Shown here in pieces: positions 1 to 5,773 of a DNA stretch of 8,934 nt. The stretch covers positions 1 to 8,934 of the forward strand of contig JAUIEH010000085.1 of the NCBI GenBank assembly GCA_030428405.1, written 5' to 3'. The notes beneath the pieces were generated by a model. It had not been told where the DNA came from, did no database searches, and saw nothing but the letters and a program-made list of their open reading frames with translations. The number at the start of each line of letters is the position of its first letter. Within the stretch, counting starts at the first letter, position 1. The DNA is from Alphaproteobacteria bacterium (lineage in GTDB: Bacteria > Pseudomonadota > Alphaproteobacteria > Caulobacterales > Maricaulaceae). The position numbers were made by a program, and so were the translations under genes.

Positions 1-726
1 CTCGTGCATATAACGCTCGAGATAATCGCGCTTGGCGTTGGGGCCGAGGACCGGCTCTTCCACCTCGCCTGTGAGGCGTGAATCTTCAACGGCGAGTTTG
101 TTGGCGTGCTGAGCGTCAAAGCCCGCCGCAGCCGCCACGCGCGCTGTAAAGAATGTGAAACCGCCGGAGACAAGCGCTGCGAAGGCGCCTTCCGAGCGCA
201 CCGCCGCGATCATGGCGGCCGCGCCTGGATTGAGCCGGACGCGCTCTGCCCACACCGTTTCAAGCGCTTCGACGGGCAGTCCCTCCAAAGCGCGCACGCG
301 CTCACGCAGGGAGGTTTCGAAATCCAGCTCGCCGCGCATGGCGGCTTCGGTGACGGCGGCGATGGCTGCGCCCGTTTCAGGTCCCGCAAGCCTGGCGATT
401 TCGTCGATGCACTCGCAGTCGATAATGGTCGAATCCATGTCGCAAACGACGAGCTTGGGCAGCGGCAGATCGGCCGGGCGCACGCACCAATCGACGGGCG
501 CGTCCTGAAACGCATCGGCGAGCGCTGCGCGCGCTTCATGCGGCCCGTGTCCGGTCAGCACGACCTCATAGGCCGCAAACGGAGCATCGGCGAGCTTCAG
601 CCCTTCCGGCGGCGCGGCCATGGCGCCGAGCCTGCCGCCGGTCACGCGCGTGAATGCGCCGATGAGCCCCTGGCGGGCGCGCTCGGCATGTTCCGGCGAT
701 GAAACGGCGACGGCGACTAGGCGCAT
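1..726 (-). CDS. serB: Phosphoserine phosphatase SerB (3' end outside window)
   Basis: SerB hydrolyses O-phosphoserine to L-serine and phosphate, the last step of the phosphorylated serine pathway, in the cytosol. The minus-strand frame is open from the ATG at 726-724 to the left edge, giving 242 residues. It shows the HAD-superfamily motif I D-M-D-S-T at residues 96-100 (nucleophile D96, acid/base D98) followed by I-I-D-C-E-C-I-D-E. Motif II is S-G-G-F-T at 187-191, and K232 in N-A-K-R-D-Y is a plausible motif III lysine. The motif IV G-D-G-A-N-D region is missing because the gene runs off the window; the family is usually near 290-300 residues. About 90 residues precede motif I, as in proteobacterial SerB proteins with an N-terminal regulatory-type domain. 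It is divergent from miaA with only 20 bases between starts. No clear Shine-Dalgarno sequence precedes its ATG. Confidence 0.95.
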   Translation of the reverse strand, partial: MRLVAVAVSSPEHAERARQGLIGAFTRVTGGRLGAMAAPPEGLKLADAPFAAYEVVLTGHGPHEARAALADAFQDAPVDWCVRPADLPLPKLVVCDMDSTIIDCECIDEIARLAGPETGAAIAAVTEAAMRGELDFETSLRERVRALEGLPVEALETVWAERVRLNPGAAAMIAAVRSEGAFAALVSGGFTFFTARVAAAAGFDAQHANKLAVEDSRLTGEVEEPVLGPNAKRDYLERYMHE

Positions 727-730
727 GGGC

Positions 731-736
731 GGAAAG
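731..736 (+). promoter_or_regulatory. Candidate ribosome binding site for miaA
   Basis: GGAAAG lies 10 bases before ATG 747 within the 20-base gap separating the serB and miaA starts. It is a moderate purine-rich match and supports 747 over the internal ATG at 756, whose only candidate (AGGA at 751-754) is one base from the start codon and too close. Confidence 0.4.
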
Positions 737-746
737 ACTCGCTAGA

Positions 747-1679
747 ATGCAGGACATGTCTGTCCCGATCCTTGTCATCGCCGGTCCGACCGCCAGCGGC
801 AAGAGCGCGCTCGCGCTGCGTCTGGCCGAACGCCTTGGCGGCGAGATCGTCAATGCGGACGCGATGCAGGTCTATCGCGATCTGCGCGTCATCACCGCTC
901 GGCCGAGCCGGGAGGATGAGCAGCATGCCCCGCATCACCTCTATGGCCATGTCGATGCAGCGTTGCGCCATTCCGCCGGCGCCTGGGCGCACGAAGCGCG
1001 CAGCGTCATTGCGGACATTGAAGCGCGCGGCGCCCGGCCGGTCATTGTCGGCGGTTCGGGGCTTTATTTGCAGGCGCTTTTGCAGGGGCTCGCCGACATG
1101 CCGGATCCAGGCGACGACGCCCGCGCCGAGGCCCGCCGCATCGCCGAGGAAGAAGGCGCGGACGCGCTGCTCGCCAAAGCGCGCGTGCTGGATGCTGAGG
1201 CCGTGGATGCGCTGGCGGTCGCTGACCGGCAGCGGCTTGAGCGGATCGTGGCGATTGCTCTCGGCACGGGGCGCAGCCTGACGGACTGGCGCGCCGAACA
1301 GGGCGGACCTGCGCTTGATCCGGCGCGCTGGCGCGGTCTCATCGTTGATCCCGGTCGCGACGTCTCGCGGACGCGGATCGCTGCGCGCGCGCGCCGGATG
1401 CTGGTCGAAGGCGCAGTCGAGGAGGTGGAGCGTCTGGTCGCGCGCAAACTCGATGCGGCGCTGCCGGCGATGAAGGCCATCGGCGTGCCTGAAATCTCCG
1501 CTTTGATTGCAGGCGAGGCGAATCTTGAGGAAACCGCCGAGGCCATCACCATCGCCACGCGCCAATACGCCAAGCGGCAGCGCACCTGGCTGCGCGGCCG
1601 GCAAGGTGACTGGCCCATTCTGGCTGATCCGGCCGACATCGACGCAGCGCGCGCTGAATTTTCTTCGCCCCCGGGCTGA
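747..1679 (+). CDS. miaA: tRNA dimethylallyltransferase MiaA
   Basis: MiaA transfers a dimethylallyl group to N6 of A37 in tRNAs that read U-starting codons, giving i6A. The protein is 310 residues, normal for the family. Visible motifs are the P-loop G-P-T-A-S-G-K-S at residues 13-20, the substrate-binding loop N-A-D-A-M-Q-V-Y at 36-43, H-H-L-Y-G-H near 64-69, G-G-S-G-L-Y at 102-107, and T-R-Q-Y-A-K-R-Q at 271-278. The usual D-S-x-Q serine is alanine (A39) and the usual G-G-T-G-L-Y threonine is serine (S104). I chose ATG 747 because GGAAAG at 731-736 lies 10 bases upstream. ATG 756, giving M-S-V-P-I-L, is a real alternative. An upstream ATG at 699 would add a basic stretch that overlaps serB and is unlikely. 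ilvC-like follows 53 bases downstream on the same strand. Confidence 0.95.
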   Translation: MQDMSVPILVIAGPTASGKSALALRLAERLGGEIVNADAMQVYRDLRVITARPSREDEQHAPHHLYGHVDAALRHSAGAWAHEARSVIADIEARGARPVIVGGSGLYLQALLQGLADMPDPGDDARAEARRIAEEEGADALLAKARVLDAEAVDALAVADRQRLERIVAIALGTGRSLTDWRAEQGGPALDPARWRGLIVDPGRDVSRTRIAARARRMLVEGAVEEVERLVARKLDAALPAMKAIGVPEISALIAGEANLEETAEAITIATRQYAKRQRTWLRGRQGDWPILADPADIDAARAEFSSPPG

Positions 1680-1698
1680 CGCAGCAGTCGCGATCGGC

Positions 1699-1734
1699 AT
1701 GATGCATTGCAACACGCCAGCGAGGATGATGCAT
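1699..1734 (+). repeat. Two copies of ATGATGCAT between miaA and ilvC-like
   Basis: The nine bases ATGATGCAT occur at 1699-1707 and again at 1726-1734, with a period of 27 bases. The second copy runs into the ilvC-like start codon at 1733. The GAGG at 1722-1725 between them is a good ribosome binding site, 7 bases from that ATG. The repeat could be a small operator or chance; the extra ATGs at 1726 and 1729 are out of frame with the gene. Confidence 0.35.
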
Positions 1735-2758
1735 GACTTCTGACACCGCCGCGCCGCGCGCGGGCGCGCCGTTTCGCGTCTGGGCGGACGCCGATTGCGA
1801 TCTCTCACTGGTGCGCGGGCGCAAGGTCGCCGTCATAGGCTACGGCAATCAGGGCCGCGCCCATGCGCTCAATCTCAGAGACTCCGGCGTCGAGGTCGTG
1901 GCGGGCGTGCGCGCGGGATCGGACAAAGCCGCTCAGGCCGAAGCGGACGGCGTGCGCGCGCTGCCGACCGCGGAGGCGGCGCGATGGGCCGACCTCGTCG
2001 CCTTGCTGATCCCGGATGAAGCCCAGGCCGACGTCTTCGCCGCCGACATCGCTCCGTATCTCGGCGATGGCGACGCCTTATTGTTCGGCCATGGCTTCGC
2101 GGTCCATTTCGGCTTCATCGCGCCGCCCCCTGGCGTGGATGTCCTTTTATGCGCGCCCAAGGGGCCGGGCCGCTGGCTGCGCGCCAATTACGAGCAGGGC
2201 TCCGGGCTCGCCTGCATCGTGGCGGCGCATCAGGACGCAAGCGGGACCGCCTTCGACCTCGTCTTGTCTTATGCGGCGGGGATTGGCGGGGGCCGCGTCG
2301 GCGTCATGCAGACGAGCTTCGCGGAGGAATGCGTCGCCGATCTATATGGCGAGCAGACCGTGCTCTGCGGCGGCATGGTGGAACTCGTGCGCGCGGCCTG
2401 GAGCATTCTCGTCGAGGAGGGCGGCGTTGCGCCGCATATGGCGTATTACGACGTCGTCAAAGAGGTGAAGCTGATCGCCGACCTGATGTTCGAGCGCGGC
2501 ATCGCGCAGATGTATGAGGCGATTTCCGACACCGCCGAATTCGGCGCTTATCGGACCGGGCCGCGCATTATCGGCGAGGACGCCAAGGCGGCCATGCGCG
2601 CAGCGCTTGAAGACATCCGCACGGGCAGGTTCGCTGAGGACTGGATGGAAGAAGCTCGCGCCGGCAAGCCGAATTTCCACGCAACCCGCGCGGCGCTGAA
2701 ATCCCACCCGATCGAGGGGCCCGCCGCGGCGCTCCACGACGCTCTGAAACGCGATTGA
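1733..2758 (+). CDS. ilvC: Divergent ketol-acid reductoisomerase (IlvC-like)
   Basis: Family members convert acetolactate or acetohydroxybutyrate to dihydroxy-acids with NAD(P)H and Mg2+ in branched-chain amino acid synthesis. This 341-residue protein is the short class I type. It has a Rossmann motif G-Y-G-N-Q-G-R-A-H at 36-44 (usually G-Y-G-S-Q-G-H-A-H) and a cofactor loop around R60/S63. H120 in G-H-G-F and K143 in A-P-K-G-P-G are also present. Metal ligands D203 and E207 are in D-L-Y-G-E-Q. The second ligand pair aligns to D240 and E244, so the first is Asp instead of the usual Glu; S265 in I-S-D-T-A-E matches the substrate-binding serine. A one-residue insertion (E-E-G-G-V-A-P) precedes D240. 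About 14 extra residues precede the usual R-V-Y-Y-D start. ATG 1733 has GAGG 7 bases upstream. No ilvB or ilvN lies beside it. Family assignment is secure; activity on the normal substrates is an inference and a specialised paralogue is possible. Confidence 0.88.
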   Translation: MTSDTAAPRAGAPFRVWADADCDLSLVRGRKVAVIGYGNQGRAHALNLRDSGVEVVAGVRAGSDKAAQAEADGVRALPTAEAARWADLVALLIPDEAQADVFAADIAPYLGDGDALLFGHGFAVHFGFIAPPPGVDVLLCAPKGPGRWLRANYEQGSGLACIVAAHQDASGTAFDLVLSYAAGIGGGRVGVMQTSFAEECVADLYGEQTVLCGGMVELVRAAWSILVEEGGVAPHMAYYDVVKEVKLIADLMFERGIAQMYEAISDTAEFGAYRTGPRIIGEDAKAAMRAALEDIRTGRFAEDWMEEARAGKPNFHATRAALKSHPIEGPAAALHDALKRD

Positions 2759-2766
2759 GCCTTGTG

Positions 2767-2780
2767 CGCCAAGCTTGGCG
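2767..2780. promoter_or_regulatory. 14-bp perfect palindrome after ilvC-like
   Basis: CGCCAAGCTTGGCG is a perfect dyad with no central spacer, starting 8 bases after the ilvC-like stop codon. With no loop and no T-run after it, it is a poor intrinsic terminator. It could be a dimeric protein-binding site in the 103-bp gap before the VTT gene, or chance. Nothing else in that gap stands out as a promoter. Confidence 0.3.
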
Positions 2781-2861
2781 AGCGAGTTGCTGGTTCCAGC
2801 ACTGGTCATGCCGCGATTGTCTCGCTATGACGCGGCTCCCCGGACGGGCGATGGGCGGTTG

Positions 2862-3575
2862 ATGAAGGCGCTGTTTAGATATTTCAACAACTTAGACTCA
2901 CGCGCTGTCCGCGCCATCTCCGTGTCGCTGGTGTTGCTATCCCTGGTTGCGTTGATCTTCGTCATGGGACGCACGACGGCGTTTTTCGACGAAGACGACG
3001 CACCCTTGATCAATTGGATGCAGGCGAACGCGGAAAGCCCGTGGGCTTTGCCGGCGGCCATCGTCGTGTTCACGCTCGCCGCCTTTATCGGCGCGCCGCA
3101 ATTCGTGCTCATCGCCGCCGCCGTGGTGGCGTTCGGCCCGACGCGCGGCTTTTTGTACTCCTGGCTGGCGACCATGGTGTCGGCGGCGTTCGACTTTGAG
3201 CTCGCCCGACGCTTCGGCGCGGATCTGGTCAATCGCTATGCCGGCTCGGCGGCGAACCGAATTTCGTCTTTTGTCGGCCGCAACGGCTTCATGACCGCGC
3301 TTTTGGTGCGCATCGTGCCGTCTGCGCCCTTCATCGTCGTCAATATGGCGATCGGCATGTCGCGCGCGAGCCGGCTGCCATTTCTGTTCGGCACCGGGCT
3401 GGGCATCATCCCCAAGACCGCGCTGATCGCCTTCGCAGGACAGGGCGTGGTCGAGCTGGCGACAGGCGGGGATTGGCGTCTGGCGCTTGGATTGGCGCTT
3501 GGCGCAGCCGCTTGGCTCGCCGTCATGTTGATCGCGCGGCACTTTCTTCGTGAACGCGAATCGCGGAGCGATTGA
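2862..3575 (+). CDS. VTT/TVP38-family integral membrane protein
   Basis: This 237-residue protein belongs to the VTT (SNARE-associated, TVP38/TMEM64, DedA-related) membrane family. The diagnostic stretch is G-R-N-G-F-M followed by L-V-R-I-V-P-S-A-P-F and N-M-A-I-G near residues 142-170, then a glycine-rich helix and I-P-K-T. A first membrane helix lies at about 18-35. A long hydrophobic or re-entrant region starts at about 61 and ends with D-F-E-L-A-R-R-F-G, placing two acidic residues where many relatives carry small or polar ones. A last helix lies near 205-228, before a charged tail. Some DedA relatives move undecaprenyl phosphate or other lipids across the membrane; which lipid this one handles is unknown. 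The start at ATG 2862 gives M-K-A-L-F just before the first helix. ATG 2808 would add 18 residues and cannot be excluded; neither has a strong ribosome binding site. Confidence 0.85.
   Translation: MKALFRYFNNLDSRAVRAISVSLVLLSLVALIFVMGRTTAFFDEDDAPLINWMQANAESPWALPAAIVVFTLAAFIGAPQFVLIAAAVVAFGPTRGFLYSWLATMVSAAFDFELARRFGADLVNRYAGSAANRISSFVGRNGFMTALLVRIVPSAPFIVVNMAIGMSRASRLPFLFGTGLGIIPKTALIAFAGQGVVELATGGDWRLALGLALGAAAWLAVMLIARHFLRERESRSD
3559..3573. other. Small hairpin at the end of the VTT gene
   Basis: AATCGC and GCGATT form a 6-bp stem with a 3-base loop that overlaps the stop codon of the VTT gene (TGA at 3573-3575). There is no T-run after it, so a role in termination is only a possibility. 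Confidence 0.25.
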
Positions 3576-3622
3576 TCATGCCCAATTCCGTGCGGTCGGC
3601 CCGGCTTGCAAATAACCACACC

Positions 3623-3645
3623 GCGCCGCACAAAGGGTGTGGCGC
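3623..3645 (+). promoter_or_regulatory. Hairpin in the mreB upstream region
   Basis: GCGCCGCAC (3623-3631) pairs with GTGTGGCGC (3637-3645) in a 9-bp stem with one G-U pair and the loop AAAGG. An alternative stem, CCACACC (3616-3622) with GGTGTGG (3636-3642), uses the same right arm, so the two folds exclude each other. It lies 63 bases upstream of mreB in the 132-bp gap 3576-3707, the only sizeable gap in the right half. No U-tract follows, arguing against a classical terminator. I could not identify a convincing -35/-10 pair in this gap. Confidence 0.4.
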
Positions 3646-3707
3646 TTGCGAGGCGAGTCGCATCGTTCGCCTTCTCCCGACAGGCGTTTGAAAGGACGAC
3701 GTCCGCT

Positions 3708-4748
3708 ATGCTTGCCAGTCTCTTTGGAATGATGTCGGCCGATATGGCGATCGACCTCGGCACGGCGAACACGCTCGTCTACGTCAAGGGGCGCGGCGTG
3801 GTGCTCAATGAGCCCTCAGTTGTGGCCTTTGCGGTGGAGAACGGGCGCAAGGTGGTCAAGGCCGTCGGCCATGAAGCCAAGCAGATGCTGGGCAAGACGC
3901 CCGGCCATATGGAGGCCATCCGGCCGATGCGCGACGGCGTCATCGCGGATTTCGACGTCGCCGAGGAAATGATCAAGCACTTCATCCAGAAAGTGCATAA
4001 CCGGCGGTCCTTCGTGAACCCGCAGATCGTGGTCTGCGTGCCCTCCGGCGCCACCGCCGTTGAGCGCCGCGCCATCCATGAAAGCGCGCTCGCCGCCGGC
4101 GCCCGCAAAGTCTATCTGATCGAAGAGCCCATGGCGGCGGCGATCGGCGCAGGTCTGCCGATTCACGAAGCCTCCGGCTCCATGGTCGTCGATATTGGCG
4201 GCGGAACGACCGAGGTCGCGGTCTTGTCGCTGGGCGGCATCGTCTATTCGCGCTCGGTGCGCGTGGGCGGCGACAAGATGGATGAAGCGATCATCAACTA
4301 TTTGCGCCGTACATCGAACCTCCTGCTCGGCGAAACATCGGCCGAGCGCATCAAGACCGAGATCGGCACGGCCGCGGCGCCCGCGAATGGCGACGGGTTG
4401 TCGATGGAGGTCAAAGGACGCGACTTGATGCGCGGCGTGCCGCGCGAAATTCGCGTCACCGAAGCGATGGTCGCCGAAGCGCTGTCGGAACCGGTCGAGC
4501 AGATCGTGGACGCGGTCAAAGTCGCTCTTGAAGCGACGCCGCCCGAGCTCGCCGCCGATATCGTGGATAAGGGCATTGTCTTGACCGGCGGCGGCGCATT
4601 GTTGCGCAATCTCGACGCCGAATTGCGCGAGCGCACGGGGCTTCCCGTGACGATCGCGGATGATCCGCTTTCCTGCGTCGTTCTCGGCTCAGGCAAAGCG
4701 CTCGAAAACCTCAACGCGATGCGGAACTTGCTCACCGCCGCTGTTTGA
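3708..4748 (+). CDS. mreB: Rod-shape actin homologue MreB
   Basis: MreB polymerises into antiparallel filaments on the inner membrane and positions the elongation peptidoglycan machinery. The 346-residue length matches the family. M-L-A-S-L-F-G at the start fits the membrane-binding amphipathic N-terminus of Gram-negative MreB. Actin-fold nucleotide motifs are present: phosphate 1 D-L-G-T-A-N-T at 16-22, E-E-P-M-A-A-A-I-G starting at 139 (E140 is the expected catalytic Glu), phosphate 2 D-I-G-G-G-T-T at 162-168 (including T167), and the adenosine motif G-I-V-L-T-G-G-G at 289-296. ATG 3708 is chosen for this N-terminus and for AAAGGA at 3691-3696. An in-frame TTG at 3606 would add 34 atypical residues. 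It is the first gene of the shape cluster, with mreC 20 bases downstream. Confidence 0.98.
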   Translation: MLASLFGMMSADMAIDLGTANTLVYVKGRGVVLNEPSVVAFAVENGRKVVKAVGHEAKQMLGKTPGHMEAIRPMRDGVIADFDVAEEMIKHFIQKVHNRRSFVNPQIVVCVPSGATAVERRAIHESALAAGARKVYLIEEPMAAAIGAGLPIHEASGSMVVDIGGGTTEVAVLSLGGIVYSRSVRVGGDKMDEAIINYLRRTSNLLLGETSAERIKTEIGTAAAPANGDGLSMEVKGRDLMRGVPREIRVTEAMVAEALSEPVEQIVDAVKVALEATPPELAADIVDKGIVLTGGGALLRNLDAELRERTGLPVTIADDPLSCVVLGSGKALENLNAMRNLLTAAV

Positions 4749-4768
4749 GGAGGCGCGGGAGCTGAGCG

Positions 4769-5773
4769 ATGAGCGAACGCAGGCGGACAAGACGCCGGCC
4801 CAGCCGCTTCGGCGGAGCGTTCGCGCGCCTGTCCGTCGTCGGCCTGGCGCTCGCAGCGGTCGGTCTGGCCGTGTTCACGCGCGGCGCCGATTGGGTTGAC
4901 GCAAGCCGCGGCGCCGTCGACGACGCCATGGCCCCCACGCAAAACGTGTCCGCTGCGCCATTCGCCGCGATCCGGCGCCTGGGCGACCGCTTTTCCGAAC
5001 ATATGGACGTGGTTGAGGAAAACCGCCGTCTGCGCGAGCAAAACGCCGAGCTGATCCAGTGGTATGACCTCGCGCGCTCGATGATCGACAAGATGGAGCG
5101 CTATGAGCGGCTCCTCAATGTCGTGCCCGATCCGACTGCGGAAGGCGTGGTCGCGCGTCTCGTCGGGGAGACCTCCGGCCCATTCGTGCGCGCTCGTCTT
5201 GTCAATGCGGGACGCGAGCATGGCGTCGAACCGGGTCAGGCGGCTTTGTCCGAACGCGGACTGGTCGGCCGGGTCGTGACGGCGGGTCGGCGCTCGGCGC
5301 GCATATTATTGTTGTCGGACATCAACTCGCGCGTGCCCGTCATTGCAGACCGCAACGACACCCGCGCCATTCTCGCCGGCGACAATACCGATCTGCCGCG
5401 GCTTGAGTTTCTGCCGCGCGGGCACGGGCTGCGCGAGGGCGACCGCATCGTCACGTCGGGCGACGCGGGACTATTGCCGCGCGGTCTCGCCGTCGGCGTT
5501 GCGTTCAACGATGATCAGGGCGTCTGGCGCGTCAGGCCTTACGCCTCTGATGCGCCCATCGATTATGTCCGTGTGGTGCGCTTCTCGTTCCCGGCTTCGC
5601 CTGAAGAAGAAGCAGCCGCCGACGCCGCCGCCGCAGAGGCGGCCGCTGCTGCGGAGGCCGAGGCTGAAGTCGAAGGCGAAGAAGGCGGCGGCGCAGACGC
5701 GGCGCCGGTCGCAGCCGCTGAGGACGACGCTGCTGCGGTCGCGAGCGCGGATGAGACCGGGGGCGGGGGATGA
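4769..5773 (+). CDS. mreC: Rod-shape protein MreC with Ala/acidic tail
   Basis: MreC is a bitopic membrane protein whose periplasmic part activates PBP2 and links it to MreB and MreD. The 334 residues show a very basic cytosolic N-terminus (R4-R10), one membrane helix at about 21-37, and a coiled coil at about 68-115 rich in E, R and L. Two beta-barrel lobes end at V-R-V-V-R-F-S-F near 274; they include the family stretches E-R-G-L-V-G-R-V and D-R-I-V-T-S-G-D-A-G. The last 58 residues (277-334) are low complexity: about 25 alanines, 17 Asp or Glu, and no Lys or Arg. GGGAG at 4757-4761 lies 7 bases from ATG 4769. The stop codon overlaps the mreD start (ATGA at 5770-5773). Confidence 0.96.
   Translation: MSERRRTRRRPSRFGGAFARLSVVGLALAAVGLAVFTRGADWVDASRGAVDDAMAPTQNVSAAPFAAIRRLGDRFSEHMDVVEENRRLREQNAELIQWYDLARSMIDKMERYERLLNVVPDPTAEGVVARLVGETSGPFVRARLVNAGREHGVEPGQAALSERGLVGRVVTAGRRSARILLLSDINSRVPVIADRNDTRAILAGDNTDLPRLEFLPRGHGLREGDRIVTSGDAGLLPRGLAVGVAFNDDQGVWRVRPYASDAPIDYVRVVRFSFPASPEEEAAADAAAAEAAAAAEAEAEVEGEEGGGADAAPVAAAEDDAAAVASADETGGGG
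5597..5770 (+). repeat. GCC/GCG/GAG-rich low-complexity DNA encoding the MreC tail
   Basis: This stretch encodes MreC residues 277-334 and is made largely of alanine, glutamate, aspartate and glycine codons. It has no fixed repeat unit, so it reads as compositional bias and not a tandem array. Such DNA is prone to in-frame length change between strains. Confidence 0.6.

Noticed and set aside
106..702. 198-codon plus-strand open frame
   Set aside because: It is antisense to serB, whose phosphatase motifs are clear on the minus strand.
699..746. Upstream ATG for miaA
   Set aside because: It overlaps the serB start and adds a basic stretch not seen in MiaA proteins.
717..1808. 363-codon minus-strand open frame opposite miaA
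   Set aside because: Same GC-driven artefact; miaA has all family motifs and this frame shows none.
2775..2861. TTG start for the VTT gene
   Set aside because: It falls inside the 14-bp palindrome, is a rare start codon, and adds a polar extension without support.
3623..3645. Rho-independent terminator before mreB
   Set aside because: The stem is strong but is followed by mixed sequence and not a T-run, so I list it only as a possible regulatory hairpin.
3606..3707. TTG start extending mreB by 34 residues
   Set aside because: MreB proteins begin at the amphipathic M-L-A-S-L-F-G, and the extension covers the hairpin in the leader.
4298..5221. 307-codon minus-strand open frame opposite mreB and mreC
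   Set aside because: It spans two certain genes on the other strand and has no family features.
5597..5770. Tandem repeat or CRISPR-like array
   Set aside because: There is no constant unit or spacer structure; it is biased codon content in the MreC tail.
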